Below are positions 17,043 to 24,364 of a stretch of 27,366 nt of DNA, one piece after another (the first letter of the stretch is position 1; each line of letters starts with the position of its first letter). Source of the DNA: MGBC114844 sp910585855 (lineage in GTDB: Bacteria > Bacillota > Clostridia > Lachnospirales > Lachnospiraceae); contig CBFFYP010000061.1 in assembly GCA_965646165.1 (NCBI GenBank), forward strand, positions 1 to 27,366. The letters are read 5' to 3'. A program made the translations under genes and the position numbers. The notes under the pieces are model-generated. The model saw only the letters and a list, made by a program, of their open reading frames with translations. It made no database searches and had not been told where the DNA came from.

Positions 17043-17540
17043 ATGGTGTGTCTATTGAAGAATGAAATAATCAAGCTATATGAACCACGATTAGAGGATC
17101 TTTGGTTTCGAAAAAAAATTATGAGCGATGAAGCAACTATGTCTTATAACCATGCATGTGGAGGAATCATTCCATTTCCTGAAAGTGAATGGTTCAAGTG
17201 GTATAATAATTGGGTAATTACTCAGGATAAGAAACGTTTTTATCGTTATCTAATGAAACAAGAATCAGATGAATTTATTGGGGAAATAGCCTATCATTTT
17301 GATAATGACAGAAAGATTTGGATGGCAGATATAATCGTAGCTTTTATGTATCGTGGCAGAGGATATGGAATGCAAGGGATAAACTTATTGTGCAAAACGG
17401 CTGGGAAAAATGGAATTGATGTTCTTTATGATGATATAGCAATCGACAATCCATCTGTTTCTCTATTTAAAAAAAATGGATTTAGTGAAGAATATCGTAC
17501 CGATGAAATTATTATGTTAAAAAAAGACTTGCGGGAATAA
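17043..17540 (+). CDS. GNAT family N-acetyltransferase
   Basis: The protein fits the GNAT fold. IKLYEPRLEDLWFRKKIMSD is the N-terminal strand-helix, FIGEIAYHF and WMADIIVAFMYRGRGYGMQGI form the acetyl-CoA-binding strand and loop (RGRGYG corresponds to the Q/RxxGxG/A motif), and AIDNPSVSLFKKNGF is the conserved late segment. It transfers an acetyl group from acetyl-CoA to an amine on an unknown substrate. The start is uncertain: TTG 17019, ATG 17043 and TTG 17055 are all in frame, none with a strong ribosome binding site. I give the ATG. It stands alone between two palindromic elements, behind its own promoter. Confidence 0.8.
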   Translation: MVCLLKNEIIKLYEPRLEDLWFRKKIMSDEATMSYNHACGGIIPFPESEWFKWYNNWVITQDKKRFYRYLMKQESDEFIGEIAYHFDNDRKIWMADIIVAFMYRGRGYGMQGINLLCKTAGKNGIDVLYDDIAIDNPSVSLFKKNGFSEEYRTDEIIMLKKDLRE

Positions 17541-17864
17541 CTTTTAGTTTATAGGACTGTTAAGTTAGTATGAGGACACTTTTTCGAAAAGGGAGTATAA
17601 ATATATAAAAAATAAGAATGTATAAATATAAAAAAGAAAAAAATACCATGAAGGTATAACGGTTTGGGAGAACTATTATATTTTTATGGTATTTTTATTA
17701 TTTAATGTTCTATAATAGTTTTTTCATAGAAGGAGAACGCCGGAAAGCATTGATGTTGTAAAGAGTACATTCTTTTTTTGCATATATTGTCTTGTAAAAA
17801 ATAAGTTATAGTAGGATACCCACATTTTCAAAGTCTGATTGTTTTTTGGATCTGTTGGAAATAC
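17541..17864. other. Intergenic region with terminator-like hairpin
   Basis: About 320 bases without a convincing gene. AAAAATACCAT (17639-17649) pairs perfectly with ATGGTATTTTT (17686-17696), ending in a T-run that could terminate the GNAT transcript; the 36-base loop is long for a simple terminator. A smaller alternative hairpin (ATACC with GGTAT) overlaps the left arm. The rest is AT-rich sequence with nothing I recognise. Confidence 0.45.
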
Positions 17865-18009
17865 ACAGCCAAAATTGAAAGAAGGTCTGCGCAGGGTCAT
17901 CATTTTTCGTTGGCACTTGGGTGCTGCATTTTAGCACCTTAGTGTCCGCTACGAGGAAATGCTAAGCGAGAGCGGGCCCAGAGCAGACCTTCTTTCAATT
18001 TTGGCATCC
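17865..18009 (+). repeat. Type I palindromic element, copy B
   Basis: The element runs ACAGCC (17865-17870) to GGCATCC (18003-18009), 145 bp, opposite in orientation to copies A and C. Outer arms 17868-17890 and 17983-18005 are a perfect 23-bp inverted repeat, with a sequence unlike that of copy A. Inside, CACT..GGTGCT pairs with AGCACC..AGTG, and CATTTTTCG pairs with CGAGGAAATG through two G-U pairs. The core blocks GGGTCATCAT, TGTCCGCT and GAAATGCTAAGCG are shared with A and C. It lies between the GNAT and ECF transporter genes. Confidence 0.78.
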
Positions 18010-18137
18010 TCTCTGAGAAAACCAAACCTTCTGCTATAGAAAATTTTATAAGGAAATTAGCTACATAGGTTAAGGAAAGGATTTTGCTGTGAGAGTATTA
18101 TCAAAGGTGGTATTAATTTTAGTTAGGAGGAGAAAAG

Positions 18138-18698
18138 ATGAATAATATTAAAAAAATGATTTTATCTGCATTATTTTTGGCAATGGGCATTATTCTGCCG
18201 TTTTTTACAGGACAGATACCGGCGATAGGAAGTCGTCTGTTACCAATGCATATACCAGTACTGTTATGTGGTTTTGTATGCGGATGGCAGTATGGTTTTC
18301 TGGTTGGATTTATTTTGCCGATTTTTCGGAGTTTGTTGTTTACTATGCCAAAGATGATGCCTACTGCAGTAGCAATGGCATTTGAATTGGCGGCATATGG
18401 TGCAGTAGCAGGGATTCTCTATGCAAGGCTTCCAAAGAAAAAAGTATCTATTTATATTAGTTTATTAGGTGCTATGATTGTAGGACGAGTGGTATGGGGA
18501 ATTGTTAGTATTCCGCTCTATGGAATTGCAGGCGGAAGGTTTTCTTCGGCGATTTTTATAGCGGGTGCTTTTACTAATGCAGTTCCGGGAATTATTTTAC
18601 AGATAATTGTTATTCCGGCGGTTGTAATGGCATTGTCGCAGACAGGGGTGTTGAGAAATGGACAGGAAAATGGATATCGTATGTTCCCAAATCGATAG
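18138..18698 (+). CDS. ECF transporter S component
   Basis: The 186-residue protein is almost entirely hydrophobic, with about five or six membrane segments. Its layout is that of an energy-coupling factor substrate-binding (S) subunit: IKKMILSALFLAMGIILPFF at the start, then IGSRLLPMHIPVLLCGFVCGWQYG. S components bind a vitamin or similar nutrient and pair with a shared EcfA/A'/T module, which is not in this window. The substrate is unknown. Its overlap with a nucleoside-kinase-like gene suggests a substrate that is trapped by phosphorylation. GGAGGAG gives a strong ribosome binding site at ATG 18138. Confidence 0.83.
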   Translation: MNNIKKMILSALFLAMGIILPFFTGQIPAIGSRLLPMHIPVLLCGFVCGWQYGFLVGFILPIFRSLLFTMPKMMPTAVAMAFELAAYGAVAGILYARLPKKKVSIYISLLGAMIVGRVVWGIVSIPLYGIAGGRFSSAIFIAGAFTNAVPGIILQIIVIPAVVMALSQTGVLRNGQENGYRMFPNR

Positions 18699-19242
18699 GA
18701 TTTTAGAAGAATATCAAAACAAGTCAGAAGGTTCTAATACTCCGATTCTTGTAGCGATTGATGGTATGTGTGCAAGTGGAAAAAGTACATTAGGAAACTG
18801 TTTGAAAGAGAAATATCAGTGTAATTTGTTTCATATGGATGATTTTTTCCTTCGCCCTGAGCAGCGGACAGAAGAGAGGTTAGAACAGGCAGGCGGAAAT
18901 ATTGATTATGAGCGGTTTGAGAAAGAGATTATCAGGCATCTTTCGGATCGTGAGGGGCTGGTTTATCAAAGATATAATTGCGGCAGAAAAGTATTAGAGG
19001 AAAAAACGAAAGTGCCGTATTGTTTACTGAATATAATAGAGGGAGCTTACAGCCAGCATCCATATTTTGGTGATATTTATAATTTACGGTTTTTTTTAAG
19101 TATATCTTTTGAAGAACAAAAGCAGCGTATTTTGGTTCGGGACGGAAAAGAAAAATTGGAACGATTTTTAGCGGAATGGATTCCAATGGAGAATCGATAT
19201 TTTGAAGAGTATCAAATTCGTTCCCATAGTATTTGTTTATAA
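18658..19242 (+). CDS. P-loop kinase (uridine kinase/phosphoribulokinase-like)
   Basis: Walker A is GMCASGKST (near residue 36). An HMDDFFLRPEQR motif resembles the substrate-binding region of uridine kinase-like proteins, and RFFLSISFEEQKQRILVRDG supplies the usual lid and late-strand region. At 194 residues it is close to the family's size. The product should be a phosphorylated nucleoside, vitamin or sugar. It starts inside the ECF S-component gene (41-base overlap), so the two are co-translated. I infer uptake followed by metabolic trapping; the substrate is not identifiable. ATG 18670 is a possible alternative start. Confidence 0.8.
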   Translation: MDRKMDIVCSQIDRILEEYQNKSEGSNTPILVAIDGMCASGKSTLGNCLKEKYQCNLFHMDDFFLRPEQRTEERLEQAGGNIDYERFEKEIIRHLSDREGLVYQRYNCGRKVLEEKTKVPYCLLNIIEGAYSQHPYFGDIYNLRFFLSISFEEQKQRILVRDGKEKLERFLAEWIPMENRYFEEYQIRSHSICL

Positions 19243-19261
19243 AATAATTAGATATGGAAAT

Positions 19262-19302
19262 AAAAAGGGAAGTTTGATAGTTTGATATAGACTTCCCTTT
19301 TT
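19262..19302. terminator. Bidirectional intrinsic terminator
   Basis: AAAAAGGGAAGT (19262-19273) and ACTTCCCTTTTT (19291-19302) form a perfect 12-bp stem around a 17-base loop, with a T-tract on both strands. It sits between the converging kinase (+) and DUF3842 (-) genes and should stop transcription from both sides. Confidence 0.85.
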
Positions 19303-19325
19303 ATATTTATATCATAAATTTTACT

Positions 19326-19730
19326 TTACATCATAGATTCTATTTTTTCGCATACCATACGAATATAATCTCCAAGCCCCGTATCGGCACAGCCGACAAT
19401 ATAATGATTGCATCGGTTGACCGGGATTAATATTTTAAAGGCAGAACTAGAGCCAATAGCGGCTGCCATAGCAGGAGTAATTTCTCCCAGCAGAGAGTTG
19501 GCAAAGACAATTCCGATTGGTCCAACAATAAGGTCGGAGTCTTTTGCATTTACAATGACGGGATTTTCTCCGGTAGCTCCATAGTCTGCACCGGCTTTCA
19601 TCATAGCGGAAGTGGCAATGCCATTTGTTCCTATCGCATAGAGTTCTAATTCTGGATGTAATTTTTTTAATTGTTCGATAATACTTCTTCCGATTTTTCC
19701 TCCTTGACCGTCAATGATAGTAATTTTCAT
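19326..19730 (-). CDS. DUF3842 family protein
   Basis: The 134-residue protein matches DUF3842, a small conserved Clostridia family of unknown function. It opens with MKITIIDGQGGKIGRSIIEQL, which looks like a dinucleotide-binding beta-alpha-beta turn. It continues with AIGTNGIATSAMMKAGADYGATGENPVI and ends with GCADTGLGDYIRMVCEK. The glycine-rich loop suggests nucleotide or cofactor binding, but no activity is known to me. GGAG lies 8-10 bases before the ATG on the minus strand. It follows the AraC gene in the same direction with a 60-base gap and may share its transcript. Confidence 0.8.
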   Translation of the reverse strand: MKITIIDGQGGKIGRSIIEQLKKLHPELELYAIGTNGIATSAMMKAGADYGATGENPVIVNAKDSDLIVGPIGIVFANSLLGEITPAMAAAIGSSSAFKILIPVNRCNHYIVGCADTGLGDYIRMVCEKIESMM

Positions 19731-19790
19731 AAAATAAACTCCTTTTTTAAATGTTTTGTTTTTATATGTGTTTGGTTTTTCTATAAACTT

Positions 19791-20651
19791 TTAGGAATAT
19801 CCGCCTCCGTGTTCATATCGCCACTGTCTGGGAGAAATGCCGTATACATTTTTAAAAGCACGTGAAAAGTGTAATTGATTAGGGTATCCAACTGCATTTC
19901 CAATATCTGCTACGGATAGTGCGGTCAGTTTTAACAGTTCTGCAGCTTTTGTCATGCGGTAAGAAATTAAAAACTCCTGTGGGGATTTTCCCATATTTTC
20001 CCGAAAGATTTTTCCAAAATAACTTCTGTTTAATCCGCAGCAGGCGGCAATATCCTCTACAGAAATATCATTTTGAAAATTTTGCTCAATAAAAGTAAAT
20101 GCCTCTTTAAGATAAAAATCACGTAAACTATTCCCTTTGACGGATAAAGAAGAGGCAGAAATAGAAGAACGAACCAAGCTGTCTAGAAACAGATAGAGAT
20201 GTCCGATTAGATGGAAAGGGGATTCTTCTTTATGGTTTACGATATACAGCATTTCTGATTTCATTGTTTCAGAAATATCTTTGTGTCGGGCTTTATAGAT
20301 AGGATGATCCATACAAAGTCCGGTTAAACTGATTGTTTCTTTTACACGCAGCCCGTCAAATTCAATCCAAGTGTATTCCCATGGAATTTCGTGGTCTGCG
20401 ATATAGGTGGAAATTTGATGTGGAAATAATAAAAAACCTTGTCCGCTTTTTACTTGATAGGGAATCGATTCCCCTCTTGCATTATTTGCAATTAAAGTGC
20501 CAGTTCCAGAGATACAATAGTGAAAAAGATAATGATTTCTGGCAGCAGGACCAAACGATTGGGAAGCATCACACTGTTCCCATCCAAACTGATAGAGTCC
20601 TAAATCGACAAAATTTTCTCTTGGAAAAATGGAAAAGATTACTTCACTCAT
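19791..20651 (-). CDS. AraC family transcriptional regulator (MsmR/RafR-like)
   Basis: The N-terminal part (about 1-170) is a cupin-type sugar-sensing domain: HYLFHYCISGTGTLI, SGQGFLLFPHQISTYIADHE, WEYTWIEFDGL. The C-terminal part (about 190-285) has two helix-turn-helix motifs, VEDIAACCGLNRSYFGKIFR and VADIGNAVGYPNQLHFSRAFK, followed by the family signature GISPRQWR. Relatives MsmR and RafR activate alpha-galactoside transport and hydrolysis genes. Its divergent position before the sugar-binding protein supports that role. GAGGTG precedes the ATG on the minus strand. The inducer is probably melibiose, raffinose or another alpha-galactoside. Confidence 0.88.
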   Translation of the reverse strand: MSEVIFSIFPRENFVDLGLYQFGWEQCDASQSFGPAARNHYLFHYCISGTGTLIANNARGESIPYQVKSGQGFLLFPHQISTYIADHEIPWEYTWIEFDGLRVKETISLTGLCMDHPIYKARHKDISETMKSEMLYIVNHKEESPFHLIGHLYLFLDSLVRSSISASSLSVKGNSLRDFYLKEAFTFIEQNFQNDISVEDIAACCGLNRSYFGKIFRENMGKSPQEFLISYRMTKAAELLKLTALSVADIGNAVGYPNQLHFSRAFKNVYGISPRQWRYEHGGGYS

Positions 20652-20674
20652 TTAATCACCTCAAATTTAATAAG

Positions 20675-20731
20675 AACCTCTTTTTTAATGTAGAAAATTT
20701 TGTAGGATTTATCCAAAAGAAAAAAGAGGTT
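20675..20731 (-). promoter_or_regulatory. Hairpin in the araC leader
   Basis: AACCTCTTTTTT (20675-20686) and AAAAAAGAGGTT (20720-20731) form a perfect 12-bp inverted repeat with a 33-base spacer, just upstream of the araC ribosome binding site. In the leader RNA it would be a stem with A/U-rich inner end; it could be an attenuator or an operator. No clear terminator U-tract lies outside the stem. Confidence 0.4.
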
Positions 20732-20794
20732 AGTTTATAGTAAACCTATTATATATCATAATGCTAGATGATTTCAAGTAATTACATAAAAAAC

Positions 20795-20858
20795 AGCATA
20801 AAGGCATAAAATAACAAAAATACTGCTATTTTCTAATAGCATAAAGATATGTTATAAT
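20795..20858 (+). promoter_or_regulatory. Promoter and candidate AraC sites before the sugar-binding protein gene
   Basis: TATAAT at 20853-20858 is a perfect -10 box, but no good -35 lies 16-18 bases upstream, as expected for an activated promoter. AGCATAAAG occurs twice in direct orientation (20795-20803 and 20838-20846), 43 bases apart, about four helical turns. TGCTATT and AATAGCA (20824-20830, 20835-20841) make a palindrome over the missing -35. These fit binding by the divergent AraC protein. Confidence 0.55.
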
Positions 20859-20893
20859 ACAGCTATCAAAAAAATAGGGAAGGAGAAAATGCT

Positions 20894-22174
20894 ATGAAAG
20901 GAAAGAAGATCAAACGTCTGGGGCTTGCAGCTTGCTGTATGATGGCAGCACTTATGATGCAGGGTTGCGGTTCAAACAAGAATGGTCAAAAGATTGAAAT
21001 TGAGATCGTTCAGTACAAACCAGAAGCAGCAGTTTATTTTGATACGGTGGAAGAAGCGTTTAACGCAACACATGATAATATCCATCTTACCATTAGCTCT
21101 CCGAATGATGCAATGACAATTTTAAGAACTAGGTTTATCCGAGAAGACTACCCGGATATTATCGGAATTGGAGGCGATATTAACTATTCTTATTTTGTAG
21201 ATGCAGGAATTTTGGCGGATGTATCTGACTATGAAGGAATTAATAACATCAAACCGGCATACCTGAATATAGCAGAAGCATTAAAACTGGTTCCAATAGA
21301 AGGGAGTTATGCACTGCCTTATGTTGCGAATGCAGCAGGGATTCTTTACAACAGAGATATCTTTGAGGAAAATGGTTGGGTAATTCCAGAAAATTGGGAG
21401 GAACTGATTGCTCTATGTGATCAGATTCAGGCAGCGGGAAAAATGCCGTTCTATTTTGGATTTAAAGATACTTGGACCTGTTTAGCACCATGGAATGCAA
21501 TGGCAGTTGATCTTGCTCCTGCAGATGTTACAAAACAGGTAAATCGTGGAACAACTACGTTTGCAACGGAGTATCGGGAAGTATCAGAAAAGTATTTGCA
21601 ATTATTGCAGTATGGACCAAGTGATCCGTTTGCCTATGGCTATAATGATGCATGTACAGCTTTTGCAAGAGGAGAGTCAGTCATGTATCCAATCGGCAGT
21701 TATGCAGTTCCGCAGATTTTAACAGTAAACCCGGATCTAAATGTAGATTCTTTTGTAATGCCGGCAAATGACGAAAAAGACGGCAATACATTGAACTCTG
21801 GAGTAGACCTTTTATTTGCAGTAACAGCATCTTGCGAGAATAAGGAAGCTGCTTATGAAGTATTAGATTTTTTATATGCAGATGAAAATATTCAGCAGTA
21901 TATTGATGCACAAAATGCAATTCCATGTAAAGAAGGTGAATTTCAGTTAGCTTCTATGTTAGATGGAATGATGGGCTACATAGAAGCAGGAAATATGACG
22001 GATTATCAGGATCATTACTATCCGTCTGAAATGGCAGTGGATGCACAGATACAAACATTTTTAATTAATCGGGATGTAGATGCATTTTTAAAGAAATTTG
22101 ATACAGACTGGTTAAGATATAATAGAGATATTATTCGTCTGGTTCAAAAATATGAAGAGGAACATGGGAAATAA
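20894..22174 (+). CDS. ABC transporter sugar-binding lipoprotein (MsmE-like)
   Basis: A type II signal peptide is clear: KKIKR, a hydrophobic stretch, then MMQGC with C25 as the lipidated cysteine. The mature part is a family 1 extracellular solute-binding protein of about 400 residues, with typical segments AALKLVPIEGSYALPYVANAAGILYN-like middle region, NGWVIPENWEELIALCDQ and YPIGSYAVPQIL. It captures an oligosaccharide outside the membrane and delivers it to the two permeases encoded next. The link to the GH36 enzyme and AraC regulator suggests raffinose-family sugars or melibiose. AAGGAG lies 8 bases before ATG 20894; the next gene starts 11 bases after the stop. Confidence 0.88.
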   Translation: MKGKKIKRLGLAACCMMAALMMQGCGSNKNGQKIEIEIVQYKPEAAVYFDTVEEAFNATHDNIHLTISSPNDAMTILRTRFIREDYPDIIGIGGDINYSYFVDAGILADVSDYEGINNIKPAYLNIAEALKLVPIEGSYALPYVANAAGILYNRDIFEENGWVIPENWEELIALCDQIQAAGKMPFYFGFKDTWTCLAPWNAMAVDLAPADVTKQVNRGTTTFATEYREVSEKYLQLLQYGPSDPFAYGYNDACTAFARGESVMYPIGSYAVPQILTVNPDLNVDSFVMPANDEKDGNTLNSGVDLLFAVTASCENKEAAYEVLDFLYADENIQQYIDAQNAIPCKEGEFQLASMLDGMMGYIEAGNMTDYQDHYYPSEMAVDAQIQTFLINRDVDAFLKKFDTDWLRYNRDIIRLVQKYEEEHGK

Positions 22175-22185
22175 AGGAGGAAGAA

Positions 22186-23055
22186 ATGATGAAAAATGAG
22201 AGAAAAATAACATTTTTATGTATTACAATTCCGATTCTGGCATTATTTGTCTGCTTTAATACCATTCCGTTGATTCGTGGTGTCATTTATAGTTTTACAA
22301 ATTTTAAGGGATTCGGAAAATATGACTGGGTTGGTATGCGTAATTATATTGATTTATTTTCGGATGCTCGTGTTGGAAAATCCTACTTATTTACATTTAA
22401 GTTAGCGATTGTAACAACGATTGTAGTAAATGTAATCAGTTTACTTCTTGCTTTGGCATTAAACGGAAAAATCCGTGCAAAGAGCTTTTTCCGTGGAGCA
22501 TATTTTTTGCCGAATATTCTTGGAGCATTGGTAGTTGGTTACATATTTAATTATTTCTTTACTTATATTTTTCCGGCATTGGCATCTATGGTAGGCATCG
22601 AATCTTTAAGCACCAGTATTTTATCAAGTCCTAGCAAGGCATGGATTGGAATTATGGTAGTATGTGCATGGCAGGCGATTGCAATGAATACTATTATTTA
22701 TATTTCTGGTTTACAGACTGTGCCAGAGGATGTTTATGAGGCAGGTGGATTAGACGGTGCAACCGGATGGAAACAATTCCGTTATCTTACTTTTCCATTA
22801 ATTATTCCATTCTTTTCGATTAATATGGTATTGTGTGTAAAGAATTTTTTGATGGTATTTGATCAGATTATGGCTTTGACAAAAGGCGGTCCTGCACAGA
22901 GTACAGAATCCATTTCCTACCTGATTTATAATAATGGTATGTCCGGCGGACAGTTTGGATTCCAAAGTGCAAATGCAGTTGTTTTCTTCTTGGTTATCGT
23001 ATTTGTATCTGTAGCACAGATGAAATTTTCAAGCAGTAAGGAGGAGCAGTTATGA
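22186..23055 (+). CDS. ABC sugar transporter permease (MsmF-like)
   Basis: The 289-residue membrane protein has about six transmembrane helices. The EAA loop that contacts the ATPase is EAGGLDGATGWKQFRYLTFP. It belongs to the MalF/MsmF-type binding-protein-dependent permeases of the CUT1 carbohydrate family. Together with the next gene it should form the translocation pore for the sugar bound by the upstream lipoprotein. GGAGG precedes ATG 22186; a second in-frame ATG follows immediately. The stop overlaps the next start by 4 bases (ATGA), so the two permeases are translationally coupled. Confidence 0.9.
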   Translation: MMKNERKITFLCITIPILALFVCFNTIPLIRGVIYSFTNFKGFGKYDWVGMRNYIDLFSDARVGKSYLFTFKLAIVTTIVVNVISLLLALALNGKIRAKSFFRGAYFLPNILGALVVGYIFNYFFTYIFPALASMVGIESLSTSILSSPSKAWIGIMVVCAWQAIAMNTIIYISGLQTVPEDVYEAGGLDGATGWKQFRYLTFPLIIPFFSINMVLCVKNFLMVFDQIMALTKGGPAQSTESISYLIYNNGMSGGQFGFQSANAVVFFLVIVFVSVAQMKFSSSKEEQL

Positions 23056-23888
23056 TAGAAAAGAAAAATACAAACTGGTTAGCAATGGCTCTTTTGATTC
23101 TGGGGCTTTCCACGATTGCATTTCCGTTATATCTGACGATTGTAATTGCTTTTAAACAGCCTTCAGAGATGACAAACAGTATCAGTGGTATTTTATCGCT
23201 TCCAAAAACATGGAGTCTTAGCAATTTCAGAGAGGCAATGCGGGTAACAAATTTCTGGCATTCTCTTGCAAATAGTTTATTGATTACGATTGTTACAGTT
23301 GTACTGTCGATTGCAATACATTCGATTATGGGATATGCATTGGGACGAAATAAGGCAGGCAATAAGTTTTATAGTTTTGTGTATTTATTTATTGTAAGCG
23401 GTATGTTTGTACCATTTGCAATTTTGATGATGCCTTTGGCAAAACAGACTGCTGAGATGGGACTGGCAAATTGGTTTGGTGTAATTTTGCTTTACGTGGT
23501 ATTTTATATGCCTATGAATATTCTTTTATATTCCGGGTATTTGGTAAATATTCCGATGGCATTGGAAGAGGCAGCCAGAGTGGATGGAGCTTCTACTTGG
23601 AGAACCTATTGGAAGATTATCTTTCCGATTATGAAGCCTATGCATGCTACAGTTGCAGTATTAACAGCTTTGTCTGTTTGGAATGATGTTATGACACCGT
23701 TGGTTATTATGGCAGGTTCAGAAACAAATACTTTACCATTGGCACAGTTGAATTTCCAGTCACAGTTTGGAACAAATTATAATTTGGCATTTGCTTCTTA
23801 CTTGTTGTCGTTAATTCCTATTTTGATTTTTTATGTGATTTGTCAGAAGCAGATTTTGAATGGAGTTGTAAATGGTGCTGTGAAATAG
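23052..23888 (+). CDS. ABC sugar transporter permease (MsmG-like)
   Basis: The 278-residue protein is the MalG/MsmG-type partner, with six predicted membrane helices. Its EAA loop is EEAARVDGASTWRTYWKIIF. The typical C-terminal segment NGVVNGAVK is present, as in other CUT1 second permeases. No ATPase gene follows; in Firmicutes a shared MsmK-type ATPase encoded elsewhere commonly powers several such transporters. GGAGGAG sits in the end of the previous gene just before ATG 23052. Palindromic element C begins 42 bases after the stop. Confidence 0.9.
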   Translation: MIEKKNTNWLAMALLILGLSTIAFPLYLTIVIAFKQPSEMTNSISGILSLPKTWSLSNFREAMRVTNFWHSLANSLLITIVTVVLSIAIHSIMGYALGRNKAGNKFYSFVYLFIVSGMFVPFAILMMPLAKQTAEMGLANWFGVILLYVVFYMPMNILLYSGYLVNIPMALEEAARVDGASTWRTYWKIIFPIMKPMHATVAVLTALSVWNDVMTPLVIMAGSETNTLPLAQLNFQSQFGTNYNLAFASYLLSLIPILIFYVICQKQILNGVVNGAVK

Positions 23889-23893
23889 TGTGA

Positions 23894-23949
23894 GGATGCT
23901 AAAATCCAAGGACACTAAAATGCAAAGGGGGACGCTAAAATCCAAAGGG
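23894..23949 (+). repeat. Triplicated left end of palindromic element C
   Basis: Three tandem units of 16-20 bases start GGATGCTAAAATCC (23894), GGACACTAAAATGC (23910) and GGACGCTAAAATCC (23930). The last unit is the true left end of copy C; the first two are partial copies of it. Spacing and sequence differ slightly, which suggests repeated end-duplication or slippage rather than a regulatory array. Confidence 0.6.
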
Positions 23950-24087
23950 AGGTCTGCTCCGAGCCCGCTTGCGCTTAGCATTTCCTATTTTCATAGCGGA
24001 CATATAAGGCGCTAAAAAGCAATACAGCACCTAAGTGCCGACAGGAAATGATGACCCTGCGCAGACCTCCCTTTGAATTTTGGCTGT
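23930..24087 (-). repeat. Type I palindromic element, copy C
   Basis: The element runs GGACGC (23930-23935) to GGCTGT (24082-24087), 158 bp. Outer arms 23934-23957 and 24061-24084 are complementary at 22 of 24 positions, with yet another sequence. The core matches copy A closely (GCTTGCGCTTAGCATTTCC, AGCGGACA, CCTAAGTGCCGACAGG, AATGATGACC). CATTTCCT pairs with AGGAAATG inside. It lies between the permease and alpha-galactosidase genes, so it may separate or tune the two transcripts. Confidence 0.78.
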
Positions 24088-24268
24088 GTGTATTAGACAG
24101 AAGGTAAAGTTGTGGCTGCGGAGTTAATTGCAAAAATTGCTGTTATTTGGTAAAGATTTGTTATAAAATTAGTATATATCGGGATATGAAATAGGCTCTG
24201 AGGGATTTGGATGGAGTGAGTGATTCTTCAGACAGAGTTATTTTAGGATAAAAGGGTTAAGGGAAATA
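24088..24268 (+). promoter_or_regulatory. Candidate alpha-galactosidase promoter region
   Basis: TTGTTATAAAATTAGTATAT (about 24158-24177) contains -10-like boxes; TTGCTG at 24137-24142 or TTGGTA at 24147-24152 could serve as a -35. The segment 24133-24210 is similar to 27039-27110, which lies just ahead of type II copy 4. I cannot fix the start site. Confidence 0.35.
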
Positions 24269-24322
24269 ATGGAGAAAGGATAAAATAGGCAAATCATCCT
24301 TTAATCTTGGATTTGCGTTTTT
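24259..24322 (+). promoter_or_regulatory. Possible attenuator ahead of the alpha-galactosidase gene
   Basis: GCAAATC (24289-24295) pairs with GATTTGC (24310-24316), followed by GTTTTT, a terminator-like hairpin on the transcript. AAAGGAT (24275-24281) pairs with ATCCTTT (24296-24302) and would enclose the terminator's 5' arm, so the two stems exclude each other. A four-codon frame, M-E-K-G-stop at 24269, with AAGGG before it, ends at the first arm. The arrangement would permit attenuation; each stem is only 7 bp. Confidence 0.4.
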
Positions 24323-24364
24323 CAGTATAGAGAGTTTTTATATTGGAAAAATTTGGTGCATATT

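Noticed and set aside
18010..18137. Riboswitch ahead of the ECF transporter gene
   Set aside because: The leader is short and shows no thiamine, FMN, folate or other aptamer motif that I recognise.
20333..20740. 135-codon frame opposite the AraC gene
   Set aside because: It is antisense to a well-supported regulator gene and resembles no protein family.
23894..23949. CRISPR array
   Set aside because: The units are directly tandem with no spacers, imperfect, and belong to the end of element C; no cas genes are present.
14808..24087. IS605-type omega-RNA or HEARO-like RNA
   Set aside because: No TnpB or TnpA gene is nearby and I see no defining motif, although a database search was not possible.
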